From contig JAGFMI010000001.1 in assembly GCA_021030905.1 (NCBI GenBank), forward strand, positions 2,461,230 to 2,525,229: a stretch of DNA of 64,000 nucleotides, in the 5' to 3' direction. A model generated the notes under the pieces. That model saw nothing but the letters and a program-made list of their open reading frames with translations. It ran no database searches and had not been told where the DNA came from. The position numbers and the translations under genes were made by a program. Source of the stretch: Pyrenula massariospora. Lineage: Eukaryota > Ascomycota > Eurotiomycetes > Pyrenulales > Pyrenulaceae. Of the stretch, positions 10,952-24,400 are shown one piece after another (positions within the stretch are counted from its first letter, which is position 1; the number at the start of each line of letters is the position of its first letter).

Positions 10952-13900
10952 AGGGGTGGGTGGCGGAGGAGGAAAGGGGTTTGTCGCTGGAGATGGCTCT
11001 AGAGAAGGGGGTGTATAAGACATTGGGGTATACTTTTGGATAGCTGAATTTGATGCGTGAGTGTGCTGGCAAAGTTCGACCGTTCAGCTCTCATGCTACG
11101 AATGAAGATCTTCCTATCACAGTTCCCAAGTTTGTTTCCGTGACTATAATAGCTATACCAGCTGTATATAGAGGAATTGAACTTACTTTCGCCAAAATGC
11201 CTCATTATGATCGAAAGAAGCGGTACAATGCCCGCAGATTCATGCCGTTTCACCTCCACTGCCTCACTTTCGCCTAGCTTTTGATATACTCTCAACTTTA
11301 TACGGCCGAATGTGTTTCTACCATGGTGTCTTGGAACGTTTTCGCCACCCAATCGCGCAATTTTCCATCATGGGCTCGGACCCTGTTGTAGCGTGCAAAC
11401 GAGTTCCTGAGCGGTGTTCTTGACTCTGTTCGGAAAATAGCTCGATTGAGGGCGATCAGCTCTTCCGACCTGGAGGATGGCTGGGAGAGGTCTAGTTTCT
11501 CCGTGGCGAAGTTGATAGGTGGAAAAAACATTGACGACAATCTTGCGCAGGACAGCTGGTCGAGCTAAATGCCTCTTACTACATCCCTGGACATCGCAAT
11601 GCTATCAGGATATGCGCAAAGTCAGAGAATGGTCACCTCCTAGTGTTTTTTGGACTCTCCAAAACAACAGAGTACATGACTAGTTCAAGTGGATGGAGGG
11701 GGAGTAGGGAGCGAGTGGGAGAGAGGGCTGTAGCGGGAATGAGAGATGATCAGAAACTAGAGATCGCATAAAGAAGAAGAAATGGTAAGAAGGCTGCTAC
11801 CATAAAGAAAAGGAGCATGACCGGGGAAGCCAAAGCAAGGAATCCCATGTAAAGAGAAGTGGGAACCTAAGCCCGGTGTTGGGGATATTGCGGCGTCCTT
11901 GCGGCATTAAGACGTTGACAGGAAAGGCCCACCAGACGGCCAGCCTCGCATAATAGAAGAAACAGATAAGAAATAAATGTGTAGTAGCTGTAAAGAACAT
12001 CGGGAATAGGGGAAATTTAGACCTGTGGGTGGACTCCTCGCTGAAAAACGCCGTTCTGTGTGTCTCCTAGCTAAATGGTGGGTAGCTTCTTTAAGACGGA
12101 GGAGAAGCAAATTAATCATGGTCTACTGCCGTGGCGATAGCCCGGCGCTCGTAGTGATCACACCGATATCCCGATGCTCAGTATTCACGATTGAGTAGAG
12201 TAGAGTATGGCTGAATGCATCTCGGAAAGTTGATAGCATGCGTTGCTCAAGGGGGACATCAGATGCATGATAGATCACTTGACCTGTTTGTTTCGCTCCC
12301 TCTCCCTTTCAAATGTGGCATAGCTGTGTCGTGAGGTGGTATTCCTGATGAGAGGGATCAAAGGATGCCTAAAAATTATGCGTTTTGGGACAGACTGATG
12401 GTACACTGCAAGGTTTTCTTATCGATACGGTATCGTTATCGATAGCATGTGGGGGGCCTGAGACCTCTGGCCCCTCATTTCAGGAAGCTGAGCACTTGTC
12501 TCTGGATCATGGTTGTCATGGTGGAGACGCTCGATGATCAAACAGAGTCTTTGACGTTTGAATGCATGAACTGGGAAGATTGGACTGCAAACAACTTCGC
12601 CCTGGGATTTCAATTGTGTTTGTTCCAAAGACGCCTGCATTGCGAAACAAAGCGGCTGATCTCCGCCGGCAATCGGGTCTGGGGTCAGCCTGGCGCATCC
12701 TGGGGAAGATCGGCGAACGGTCGGCGCCTTACCCGGAGGCGATACGAAAGGCTTACGAGAGAATACGCCTGTCAAAGCATCACCATTCGTTGCCTGGGCC
12801 GTCGCCTGGACCAATGCTGGCTGAAATCGTCGCCTACCCCAGACTGACACACATTTGATAGACCAGCGCTGATATCGACCTCTCCCCTTGGTGGACCGCG
12901 CTGCATGAAAGCTGGTTTGCAAGGGTCGAAGGGTCGGGCGAAGGTCAGCAGGTTTTGGCTACACGTGAAAAGGCTGCAGTAGGCGTAATAGAGTGGCACA
13001 GAACACCCCCTTCGCCGCGAGCACAGGCATCAGCAGATCGATCGTTCGCCGCATCACATGTCAAGCGATGCCTGTCTTGCACACCCTCAGCGTGCGATGG
13101 TGCGAGTCTCCCCACGGTCAATTGACAATTGGACAGGTCATCTGGCCACGACCAATGAGGGCGGTCGGCCAATGATGGGCCGAGATGTGATGGATCATCG
13201 ATGCGATGCTGATAGAAGCTCTCGTCTAACAAAGAGTCATCGAAGAAGATGGTGTTCGATGATGGATGCCAGCGTGAGCTCATCTATCTCTATCTCGTAC
13301 GACACACAGTGGCTCCGATAAGTCCGATCACGCGGCTCGGAAGACGATGGAGATATCGTCAGCACCCCCGACCAGTGACGTCCTCGTCTCTCGTTGGCGT
13401 GATACGTCGACCGCATCCGCCGGAGTCGGGCAAATAGTCTGGACGAAGGAGACGCGGTATCAAAAAGATGGATTACATGGCCCATCTGGCTGCCTGCGGG
13501 AGGCAACGGTGTTAAGGACCGGCATCATCGTGGGCAGCCGGCCGTGATTCGCCAATTGGGGTGGCGGTCGCGCGTAAGACAGGCTGCGCCGGCCGCCCAT
13601 TGCCTGATTCTGCATTCCACACTCTGGACCTGCGCCGGATGTTGCAGCGTAGACGCACAAGGCTCATCCCTCTCCACGCCGCCACGTAACGCAGTTGGTA
13701 CAGAGCAATCTGCGCCTTCAGGCCTCAACCAGCCCGGCCGCAGACCAATAGAGAAAGCCGCAACGGGGAGGGTGGCGGTCAGAGCGCGCAATGGAAACCG
13801 CGAGGTGTCGATTGATCGCTGCTTGTCGCCTTGTCCTTGAGCAGCAATCAATTGGCATCAGGGTGGGTGCAGGAGGATGCCAGGATCGGGGGTGGACCGT

Positions 13901-14822
13901 GTGGTTCTTGCAAAGGATTGCGGGATGACGCCTAAAGCCAGCCGATGGAGCTAAACTTGGGCGAGCCACATGCAAGTCAGATGCTAATTCGCAGATTACC
14001 GAACAATACGGCAGCCTTGGCCGGAGCCGCAGCTTTGCTTCCGTGGCGCGCAGGGATTTAGCGTTACGTATCTCCGTACCGTTACCATACTCGCCGGGGC
14101 CATATGACTCAAAGCGCAGCATCGCCCCAGCAGCACTCAATCACAAATCAGTCCCAGCCCGAACACCACCACTCAGTCATGCTCGAATCATCCATCCATC
14201 CATCCACGCCAGTCATCTGCGCAAACACTCATCGCCCCAATTCAATTGATTGATCACGCTCTGAATAGCCAACCATTCCATCGCCCTCCGCCAATCACAA
14301 TGCACCCCCGTAGACCCTGCCCTTCACTGGCTCACCCAAGGCCACCTGGAACCTTCCACACCTACCCGCTGACTCTCAATGCCACAAGCACTCATCGTCT
14401 AAGGCTTCCTTTTCCTTCTTTGTCTTCTCTCTTCCTCTCTCCTTCTCTTACTAAACTGTTTCTCTCTTCCATCCATCGTTGTTCTTTTCAAATTTGCCCA
14501 CCGTACCAAGCATTCTGTCCGACGGAACCAATCCGGCACCGACGCCTCATCAATCACTAGGCTACCATTGTCCAGCAGCCAATAATATAATTCGCACAAT
14601 TCGCGACGCCGTCCACCCATCCTGGCAATTCTTCTGCCTGCGGACCGGTGAAATTGTCGTTTTCTTCCTCATCCTTATCCTCATCGACATAAAACACGCC
14701 GCAATCTCGTCCTCCATCCAAACTCTCATTGACACACCAATCTATCCTCTTCCGCCGTCAACGGCGGCTTCTGCGCACGTTCTGTAATTGAAATAGAGGA
14801 ACAAGAGCTTGGAAACGCTATT
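10952..14822. other. 3.9-kb region without a supportable gene
   Basis: Many short overlapping frames on both strands (for example 11298-11540 minus, 12419-12922 minus, 13718-14140 minus) have no signal peptide, domain or splice continuation. A near-palindromic TATCGATA-containing stretch lies at about 12419-12446. From about 14390 to 14470 the plus strand is CT-rich, as expected for the promoter/leader of the SWIRM gene at 14823. I see no transposon ends or coding relic. Confidence 0.5.
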
Positions 14823-16508
14823 ATGGATACTTCTCCTCGCCCCGATCGCTTCAAAGCGATTAACGACCCTTCCACCCCCGCCTCGGATATCGCATTGCAC
14901 CCTCGCCCTCACGGGGTCGCAGACATTACTCCAAACATTGAACTTCGGAAGCAGAACGATCCATTGAAACCTCTTCATCGAGATGAATCCGCCGATCCTC
15001 CTCTCGTACCATCTCCTGTCTCTACTACCAGCACCGGTCGTCTGTTTTCTCCTGCCTCATCAGACGACAATTCTTCTTCTGCGGAGCCGATATTCACTCG
15101 CCGTGGCCCGACTACTGAATACCGCGGGTCGAATCGCATGGACAGTGACCCAGACAATCTTATCGATTACACCAGACCCACCATTACCCGAAAGCGTAGC
15201 TTTGAGAGCACCACCAAAAAGCCAGCGGTCTCACGCGCCATCGAAAGACTATACAATAAAGATCCTGCAATCTATGTCGCAGAGCGTTGTGAGGAGCACA
15301 AGGCTGTGAATATTCCTGCGTCCAGCTACGACCTCAGTCTTTTCACAATCCAGTCTATGGACCCCTACAACCAACATGATCGCACCGTACTTCAATCAGC
15401 CGACGGGTACTTGTTGATTATTTATGGCGATGAACCAAGAGAGTTGTACCACTTGGGCAAACGCATCAAGTTCCACGGCCAGCTGCGATCCACGCTTTCC
15501 AGAAGGTTACAAGATCGCGCCTTCAGGATACCGCAGGACCCTGCCATGAAACCCAACCCTACAGAAACAAAGAGCAAGGCCCTCAAGCGCCCGTATCAGC
15601 AAGTTCAATCAAACACACGCACACACCGCGAAGAATCACCGAGGCCGTCAAAGATGCCACGAAACGCCCCGACCTCCCAAGAAGCCCCTACTACTAGGAG
15701 CACAATTGACGCAAAAAGCATGTCCACATTCCAACCCGCTACTGGACAACGAGAAATTGCGATGCAGGAGGAAGATGCAAAGCCTCAAAAAGCAAAATCC
15801 CACCCCTCTTCAAGGACAGTCAAAAAGGCCGCCCACACCAAGAATACTTCGTCCAAATCCAAGACTACACCAAGGGCTAACAAGGAGCCAAAATCCCAAG
15901 GTGCTCATCAAAAATTTGCCCAAACCATTAAAGTAATTTTGGATAGCCGAGTGCCTGCGGAACTCCGAGATATTGACGTTAATGGGATTCGCCTCAAGAC
16001 CTCAAAGACACAGTGCATGCAAATCTATGATGATGCTTACAATCCACCGACCGAACATCTCGAGCCGGCCGCTGACGTTGAAAGCAAAGTTGGTGAGGCA
16101 AAAGGTAAACAGAAAATTAATGAGGAAGATTTCCTCGCCAGGGATCCTTTGACTAGCTATGTCGGCCTAGAAGAAGCAAAGCTCGCACATAACATCGGCC
16201 TGCACAGTATCCATGAGTACCTCACACAGAAACGGCGAGCAATGCTCGGAATGGCTGAGATGCGGCGTCAGGGATACGAGTCGACGGAGGCGCACGTTGG
16301 CAAAGCCCATTTTCAGAGTTTTGGAAACATTGATGTCAACAAGATGTCACTCATGTACGAAGTCTTCTCAAAGTGGGGTTGGCTTCTTGCAGCTACCGAT
16401 GGTTTTGTACAGAGACCTCTGACGGGCAAAGATGAGGCTGGCCAACCCTGCGAGATCAAGGCAATGCCATACCAAGGAAAGAAACGGGCTGCTAGCAGCG
16501 GTCCTTGA
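14823..16508 (+). CDS. SWIRM-domain nuclear protein (FUN19-like)
   Basis: This is an intronless 561-aa frame. The first 430 residues are mostly disordered, rich in Ser, Pro, Lys and Arg, with basic clusters such as TRKRSFESTTKK that could act as nuclear import signals. Residues about 443-522 look like a fungal SWIRM domain: LEEAKLAHNIGLHSIHEYL, then TQKRRAMLGMAEMRRQG, then GNIDVNKMSLMYEVFSKWGW. IDVNK followed by (F)xxxGWL is the ending typical of SWIRM domains in yeast Fun19-type proteins. SWIRM domains are helical modules in chromatin proteins and can bind DNA or partners. No amine-oxidase, SANT or other catalytic domain is present, so it is not LSD1, Rsc8 or Ada2. A regulatory chromatin role is inference. 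Confidence 0.72.
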   Translation: MDTSPRPDRFKAINDPSTPASDIALHPRPHGVADITPNIELRKQNDPLKPLHRDESADPPLVPSPVSTTSTGRLFSPASSDDNSSSAEPIFTRRGPTTEYRGSNRMDSDPDNLIDYTRPTITRKRSFESTTKKPAVSRAIERLYNKDPAIYVAERCEEHKAVNIPASSYDLSLFTIQSMDPYNQHDRTVLQSADGYLLIIYGDEPRELYHLGKRIKFHGQLRSTLSRRLQDRAFRIPQDPAMKPNPTETKSKALKRPYQQVQSNTRTHREESPRPSKMPRNAPTSQEAPTTRSTIDAKSMSTFQPATGQREIAMQEEDAKPQKAKSHPSSRTVKKAAHTKNTSSKSKTTPRANKEPKSQGAHQKFAQTIKVILDSRVPAELRDIDVNGIRLKTSKTQCMQIYDDAYNPPTEHLEPAADVESKVGEAKGKQKINEEDFLARDPLTSYVGLEEAKLAHNIGLHSIHEYLTQKRRAMLGMAEMRRQGYESTEAHVGKAHFQSFGNIDVNKMSLMYEVFSKWGWLLAATDGFVQRPLTGKDEAGQPCEIKAMPYQGKKRAASSGP

Positions 16509-17195
16509 AGTTCCCAATCTCAAATTTAATCTTCACTTCTCGGTGTACAAGAGACTGATTTTGAATCCTGGTCCGTGTATTCTTGGGAGCAAGGTCGCTC
16601 TACTTGTCTGTGCCTGAGAGTGGCAAACATCTAATCAAATTGTATTTGGAAGAAACGACTCGAACGAACTATCGGCTGAAAGACACGACACGACACGAAA
16701 TGGAAACATACTACACAATTTGTAATCCTTACAACCACATTCAAAAAATTATTCTGATCTTCTTTCGCACCGAATATTGCTGGACGATATCTCCACACCT
16801 ATCACCGAGATAATTCCGGGGTCATTCTCACCTTCTCTACGACCGCTTGTCACTTCTTGCGGTCCCATCCTTTTACTACTGAACGGCCGCAACGACGATG
16901 CATGGACTATGGTTGCAACACTCTCAAGCTATGCATGAACTGAATATCTCTACGGCTTCTCGGCCTCGCCTCTCTAGTTGATTTGGGGGGTTTCCGGATG
17001 GTCATTGTATTATTACGGTGTCACGGCCTACTCTCGGAGAAATTTCTACTCCCATACATTTGGTATTGTCTGTTTTCTTGTTTTCTGGTCCCCTTCGTTC
17101 TTTGGGGCATTGGGCACATTGCCTATTTACTGGGCCTGTTGGGGTGTATTGTTAGGTAGAAGACTCGATAGCAATCTATTACGGTGTGCCTGACT

Positions 17196-17213
17196 GTTGT
17201 TGTTGTTGTTGTT
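17196..17213. repeat. (GTT)6 microsatellite
   Basis: Six perfect GTT units lie in non-coding DNA. Confidence 0.9.
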
Positions 17214-17953
17214 CCATTGTTTTGTTCGGTGCTCTCATTTTAATGAGATTCGTAGTAGAGATTGTTGTAGACAAGACGACGTGGCGGTTGATTGTGTAGA
17301 ACTTTGATGTGGGCTAGGAGCGGAATAATCCTGCTTCTCCGCGATGCTATCCGCTCCACCCGGTCGGTTTGTTGGCTTGCACCGCGTCTCCGTTCAACGT
17401 ACTAGCGGCCTTGTAGAGGAAGGGTAGGATCATTATGGTCAGCTGGTAGGCTATGCTTCTGCGTGTTAATGTTTCGGTGATAACAGCGGCGATGAGGCCG
17501 CATATCATATGTCGTCCGAGCCGGATCCCACCGAGGTTTGTTGAGGTATTTGACTTGGTATGTTCGGCTGTGTCTGATCTGGGGAGTAGTTGGTTCTCGT
17601 CAATTTGCCTGCGTCCATGATGCGAAGGAGGGGATGCTTCAGAATAGTTAGGCTGAGTTAGTGGCTAGGTTAGGTAGGTTTGTAAAATGAGTGGATAGGT
17701 TTCGAGACGGGCATAAAATGTACGATGGATCATTATTTTGATAATGCTTGCCTGTGCGTGCCATGGTATCGAGCAGGTGCCCTGTGCTTTTTCGGGTTTC
17801 GGTAGGGGAAGGAGGTAGATACTCTTGGCACCTAATTTCGCGTTCCCTGGGGACATGCTCGGGTGGCGAAGGTCGGCACGGAGAGGGTTTCTGCCTTGTA
17901 AGACCGCGAAGATCTGGCGGTAGCAAAAAGCCCGACCTGGTGATGGGCTGGTG

Positions 17954-18012
17954 GGAAGGTGGAGCTGGATTGTTTTTTGGAAAGGTGGAGCTGGATTGCT
18001 TTCTGGAAAGGT
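17954..18012. repeat. Two-copy tandem duplication, about 29 bp per unit
   Basis: The core GGTGGAGCTGGATTG followed by a T-rich run and GGAAAGG occurs twice head to tail with a few mismatches. It lies in non-coding DNA. Confidence 0.75.
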
Positions 18013-19193
18013 CTCGTGCTTGTGGCGAAATAAGGTCAAGAGTCTCCAAGTGGGTAATTATAAAGCTGGGGTCGCGAAATTTTAGGCTGAGACGCGATGC
18101 TGGCATGACATGTCCAATGTTGGGTGGTTCGAGAAGATGTAGAGGATCCAAGTTCGGCGGCCGATAATTGGGCGAGATCCATGGGTTGCATTTCATTCAT
18201 CTGGAAAAGAATTGTCCTGGTCACGAAGAGGTGCTGTTGTCATTCAGCATGATAATGCGGTAAGATTCCATAATAGCGAGCCGTCGATTCGTACAAATAC
18301 ATGGAAGGGACGGATAGGCTGAGGCGTAGTTGCTGTGCTCGCACTGGTAGAGATGATTATAAGTATGGTAGGGCTGAATGATGGAGGGCAGGGCCTGATC
18401 CGGTGAAAAAGGCATATTGGGTCAGATTGGGTCAGATTGGCAGATCAGGGTGGCCGCACCTCTGTGGACGACATTTAACGTAGGCGTGGGAAAGAGGGGC
18501 AGGCAGGCGGCGCCCCCGTGAGTGGCCAAAAGTCCACCTTTATCGCCGTGGGCTGCAGTTCTCGAGTTCCTGCTCCATCTCACACCCGCAGTCGGAAGCC
18601 CACTCACGTCAACTAGCCACTGACGCGAGCGGTACAGCAAACTCGTCAGGTTCTTGGTCTGGACCTGGTAAGGGTAGCGCTTATCGCTGCCATCCCCACC
18701 CTGCCGCTGCGCTAGGCGGAATTGTTCTGGATTTCTGGAAGGCCGGGGACCAATATAACGCAAGGCGAGGGATTCTCGTAGGAGATCGTTGTGGACGTAA
18801 TTATTCGATTGGACAACGTATCGATGGGTTCCCGCCGAGCCTCTCCACCCCATTGGATGTGTGTTCCTGGAGGTATGTTTTGTTCAACACTCCTCGCTCC
18901 ACGCTCTCGTTCCTGAGAAAGCCTCCTAGGTCCTCTATCACTGGGTTATCAGCGTACATTCGAAAGCTATAAGTTCGGGCCATGGCCCTCCAGATCTCAT
19001 CAAAGAGGCAGTGGCCTGGCGAATTGAGAAGCCGAGCTCAGCCACCACAAGCATCACTGGGACGTGCCAGCCTTGTCGTATTTCTACCGTTCTTGTTTTT
19101 CCAACGACCACGCTCATAGCTTGACCTTTGATACATCCATCTGTATTGTTGTCTATATTTACTAGATCTGTCGGATCCAAAAGTCTCCCAATT

Positions 19194-21445
19194 ATGGAGG
19201 CTGCTGGCCTGGCAATTGGCGCTGTTGGCCTGGCTAGCATGTTTTCTGTCTGTGTGCAATGCTTTGATCTTATTGAAGTTGGCTGTAATCTCGGACCGGA
19301 CTATGAGTTGATGGTCGTCAAACTCAGCATTGAAAAGCGTCGCTTAATGATTTGGGGTGAGGCTGTGGGGATCCTCAGAGCAGACACGGATCGCGACGCG
19401 CTACTGGATGAGCCGGAAACTCGGACACTTGTTGAACAAATCTTGCTGAACGTTAGCAAGCTTTTCGGAGACGCCCAAACGTTGAAAGACAAATATGGTC
19501 TTGACGAAGAGCCTGAAACTTCGACATCGACAGCGCTTACCATAGAGGGGAGCACTGTATGCGCTTCTACGTTTGAAGCATCTTCCTTTACGCAGTTCCA
19601 GAAGCGGATATTTGCACATCGAAAGACAAAAGGTGTCTTCTCGAAAACCAAGTGGGCGATTCGAGACAATACAAAGTTCTCGAAACTTCTGGGAAATTTG
19701 AAGGACTTGAATGACGGCCTTGGCAATATCACCACATCGACTAGGACCAATTTCCTGAAGGGGACATATATCCGTCAGGAAACAGAATCTATACCTGACC
19801 TACGGACACTGGATACCATTGAAGAGACATGCACAGACGTCGATTGGCGAACCTCGGCGAGCGCAGCTAGTTCTTATTTAAGGCGTATTGCCCAACCTCG
19901 CCGAACAGACGGTCAGGCCGTTGATGAATGGCTTACATCGGCTATTGAGAGTGCAGAAAATGACCAGATCGAGCATTCTCAGCCTGATCAGACAGCCGTG
20001 GATGATGAAAATGATGGTTGGGGTTCCAAGCCCCCACCCCGAGTTGCGGCTGTGAACCGCCGCATAAAGAACCACGATACGAAACCTCGAGTGGTGGAGA
20101 AGATGAGTGGGTATCACTTGTGGACTTACAGCAAAATTTGTATCTAATTTTTGCAGATTATCCGTACTGCGACACCCGCACCCAGGTCTTCGTCATGTGC
20201 TCAAGCGTCACCCTAGTCGCGTGGGTAAACGCAGACGCAGGTGAAAACATTACCAAAATACCTAGGCGAGCCACACCAGCCAATCGTACCACATATAGCC
20301 AAATAATGAGGACTATCAGAGCGCCTGATCACAACAAAAGCCACACGATAATCGTCTACTGCCCTCCAAGAATGCGCTACCTTCACATGGCGGCCTGCTT
20401 TGCCCACACGGATCCGAATGATCCCTATCGCAACTCCCAACGCTCATGCCGCATTCGGATTGACGATCGTCTCCTTGATGACTCAGTCTCCTTTCCAGAT
20501 ATCGCTGGCCGAATGGAACAGTACCAGCAGCAAGTCGAGGACGCACTACAAGATCCGTCTCTTATCGATGCCAACTTCGCCCACGCCATCGATCTTTCCT
20601 GGATTGAGCGTCGCCTTGACGTTCTATATCGGCCAGGCTATGAACCGATTTCTGAGACGCTAGACTGGAATACCATTTTTCGGGCTAGTCGTGATGATGG
20701 TGAGTGTGTCGCCATCGTTGTCCTAGCCGGGGAGATGGCTTGTGAGACGATGCTAAACACAGAGCCTGTCCTTCCACCGGATTATTTTAGAGGCGAGAAG
20801 AGGATCTATCGCCTCTCTGCTCTAGAAAATCGACATGATGATAAGTATCACTGGAAAGCGGAGCACTATTGCAACATCGCCATGGACAGGAATTTCGATA
20901 AACTTGACCAGGTCACCTCGGTTGCTCCCCTACAGGCTGGTCAAAAATGGATTCGCGATGAGAGGGATACAATTCCATCACAGGGACCCTATCAAAACAC
21001 ACGCCTTAGAAACCCCGATCCGTTTGGTGCGCAGAATGCCTATTTGTCAACCAATCCGTTGGGCACGTACCTCTCGCAATCTAATCCAATCGCCCGGCCA
21101 TCCTCTCAGCTATCGCCCTCTCCAAATCGTCCCACACGCACAGTATTACCTAATTCAGAAATGATCGATTACGGACTGCCAACTAACAGAGCAGCACTTT
21201 CCAGCATGAAAGCACATACGTCGATCTGCACCCCGAATCTAAATGAAGAGGATGCCATGAGGGGATTTCGAAATGCTTTCAACCGTCTAAGTCCGTCACG
21301 ATCGCGGCAGGATACCAGGGCCTTACCTGTGGTTAAATACGATGCGAACACCCGTGCTCCTACTATGTGTACGGCTGAACAGAGTAATCTCGTCGACTTT
21401 ATTCGAGATGGTCCACCCTCTGACCGCCGAAACTTTGGCGATTGA
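19194..21445 (+). CDS. HeLo (prion-inhibition/propagation) domain protein with uncharacterised C-terminus
   Basis: The start is placed at MEAAGLAIGAVGLASMF, the canonical beginning of HeLo domains. The in-frame ATG 66 bases upstream would put 22 extra residues before it. The HeLo-like part covers about residues 1-210 (EKRRLMIWGEAVGI, LLDEPETRTLVEQIL). HeLo domains, known from HET-S, are membrane-acting execution domains in fungal incompatibility. A frame change near 20110 requires an intron. The best fit is 20107-20156 (GTGGGT..TTTTGCAG, 50 nt), giving 733 aa in frame. A tempting GTATCA donor at 20111 would break the frame. The remaining ~430 residues (YPYCDTRTQVFVMCSS, IVYCPPRMRYLHMAACF, then a Ser/Pro-rich tail) match nothing I recognise. 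No NACHT or amyloid motif is visible. Confidence 0.75.
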
Positions 21446-24400
21446 CCTGGATTTAAGCCGCACCGATTTTTGTCTCAGTGCAGCACGTCCCAGCTTAGCA
21501 TGCTAACTGCAACAGCCACTCCCATGCGTCGAAGTCTTAACCTTCCCCGTCTGGTATAGCATTGTTGCTGATCCGATGATATAAAGGAGGTGGATATAAT
21601 TGAGCGGAAAAGGACCAACTAACTTTTTCTCGAGAAGTCAAGACCCCGAACGACGTGAGTTTTGGGATGCGTACTCACGCAATAGAGCTTCTAACCTAGG
21701 ATGTAGGAGATGACGAACCTAGTAAATCAATCGATACCGTGAGAATGAGGGCCTTCCGACCATTGACGTGAAGATAAATTACTATCAATTGCTGCAAGAC
21801 CATGATATTCCAAGTTTGCTTGGGAACCATTCGTGTATGTGCCTTTCCGCTTCTTGCGTTCTAACAAAAAAAGTCATTTCGCTAACATAGGTAGATACAT
21901 GAAGATCAAAAAAAAATTGGAAGACATCATATGAAAGCTATTACAGCTTCCCCGTCCGATTATGGTCAGCTAGACGCAACGACTCTTGAACTAGGCGGAG
22001 CTTCTTCTTCGACCGGCAATTTCAGATTTTATTCTCACGCGGCTCCAAAAAAAGGGGGGGGGAACCAGTGGGGTTGCTCTCCGCATGGAGAACTTCTCAA
22101 ATTTCCCCGAAAGCACGGCTCAAATATGATGAACGTTCTGACATTTATGAAAATGATGTATCGGCGACATCGACATACGAGTTGTCGAACGAAACTGAGC
22201 AATCACTGTCTGGTATGCCGACAACGCGCGCATGCTGTCCCATTCGTTCACCACAAATCGTCCCTTCTTTCAACCGACCAACCTAACCTCAGAACCATCC
22301 TACTCCCGATAAAGTAATCGTCGATACAGCCTACCACCGTTACTACCAACCCTGGTTGAAGGTGACATTCCAGGGCTCCATAGAAAGCAACAAACGGACC
22401 TTGCCATGATGAAGCATCCATGCGGCCTGCCTCGGCTGCCTATCGGCAAAGATAGCCCAGCACTAGCTGCAAGGATTGATCGCATAACGCTCGCCTGCGT
22501 CGCCAAATTTAGCTGCGGCGCGTGGGAGGATGAGCACACAGGTAGGCCGCGGGGATGAAGGAGTAATGCTAAATTAAACGATTAATGTCAAGCACATTCT
22601 GATGATGCTCATTTTGATTGCTATAGTGGAATAATTTCTCCTGTCCTTCCAGCTCATTATCAAAACACTATCATCTACAGCGGTCGGTCACCTCCGTGTC
22701 GAGCTTCAGAAAGAGCAACGTCCTAAAGAAAAATTCCCTAAGCGACGCTGTCAATGCCGACTTGTCGGCTATTATGGTTCTTCATCTGTCTTACAATGCT
22801 GCAAAAGGATATCGAATACGGCATTAAGTACCTCAAATCTCATGGCGATGATTCTGATTCTTCATGAGCCGGTGTCTCGTCATTGCAGAGGTTTATTATG
22901 TGATGAACGAGAATTGGCCATTGATCCTACATAGTCCTTAAAGCATTCAGACTCTACCAAAGGTTTTTTGAAGGGTTCCCAACTCTTGCATCTGTGTATC
23001 TGACACGACCTTGGGAGCAAAGTCTTGAACAATATCAACTGAAGCCGCGCGAGTCAATCCTCAGCTTCAAGCTGAAACATGAAACATACACACCCTTACC
23101 CTCATTGATCCCAAGTTCCTATGTCAGGACCCTATCAAACTATTCCGTCGTACGCAGGATCGAGACTTAACGAGTATCCTACTGCGTTGCCCTCGCCTAC
23201 CTCACCTCGGTGGACTCGACCTCTACTGATTTGAGCTTCTCCATTCTCTGTAAGCGGAGTCATTTCGTGGTCTGCAGTCAGACGGGGTAAAAAGCTCTCC
23301 GATGCTTACATACCTTTCTACATGGCCACGTGGCGCCAGGAGGTGGTCTTGACGTGGATGTCTAAAGTGAGCTCGATATCATCGTTCCTTACGTCGTATG
23401 GTCATAAGCTATCTGATATAGCTATACAGATAATATTCGTGTCTACAACCTCCATTTACCTCCTTCCATCCAACCCAACCGCTCCCCTTGCCCGCCTTGC
23501 GTGCCATAATAACCTACCATCACTGTATGCTCATCCTACCCTCTGTTTTGCTTCTTTCCTCTATATTATCTTTCCTTTTCTTTTCCCATTCGCATTCCTC
23601 CTCCCCATCTCATTCCTTCTAACTCCCATCTCCTCTCTTCTACATAACCCCCTCTGGTCTTTCCCGTCTACACCCCTCCACCTCTCCCAATCATCCCTCC
23701 TCCCTCCCCCCTTCTTTTCCCTCATCCGCAACACCACACCACCGAGACCCTCACTCAACCTCTCAATCCATTGACACGACACGATATGGCATCGCACCAC
23801 ACCACACCGCCTAACACAACCAAACGAAACCGGGCTGTTTAGAACCATAAATCCTTCCCCCGTCACCTCCAACATCCATCCAGACAAGAACCCTAACGCT
23901 TGCCTGCCCCCTATCTAACCTGATCTAATCGAGTGTTATCTAATCTGATCTAATCATCAACCCCCATCTCCCCCCAAACCCCAACATTCAAGTCCAGGCG
24001 GCCCTTCTACCTTAACCCTACACACAGCTCCTCAATCTACGATGCACGCACTAAAAACAGCCCCATCCTACAAAATCGGAACACCCATCATTCACATCTC
24101 AGATGACATAACATAACGTACAAGCAAGTCTTCTGAACTATCTGCCGATCAGCCAGCTATCATATCATATCACATACAACATATCGTATCATAATCCCAA
24201 CCCAACCCAAACCATCTTTCTGCATAAAACGATAAAAAAAAAGGGGTTCTAATGCTCAATTCATTTCATAGCCCTCGACAACCCTTGAAAGCTTAAGCTT
24301 AAAATCCGTCCGTCCGTCCGTCCGTGCGACTCCCAAAAACCATGCATACATGCGTGCGTGCAAGCTCATTCATCAACTCATGCCCACGCGACCTGATCTG

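Larger units (their letters stand above)
16509..19193. other. Intergenic, no gene seen
   Basis: This 2.7-kb stretch covers the 3' flank of the SWIRM gene and the promoter of the HeLo gene. Overlapping frames at 17648-18196 and 18422-18853 (minus) show no family features. It holds a GTT microsatellite and a short tandem duplication, listed separately. Confidence 0.5.

Noticed and set aside
9728-11023. A 431-codon open frame on the minus strand opposite the S28 peptidase gene
   Set aside because: It exactly shadows the C-ending codon region of a well-supported gene and is made of His/Pro/Gly/Val-rich low-complexity sequence.
12419-14140. A dense set of overlapping frames that could suggest a transposon relic
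   Set aside because: No reverse transcriptase, transposase or terminal repeat could be recognised, and frames on both strands compete.
20111-20156. A 46-nt intron with the better-looking donor GTATCA in the HeLo gene
   Set aside because: It leaves the downstream exon out of frame; the GTGGGT donor four bases earlier keeps the frame.
23322-23774. A hydrophobic 150-aa plus-strand frame resembling a membrane protein
   Set aside because: The hydrophobicity comes from a T/C-rich strand; there is no family motif and it lies in the 3' flank of another gene.
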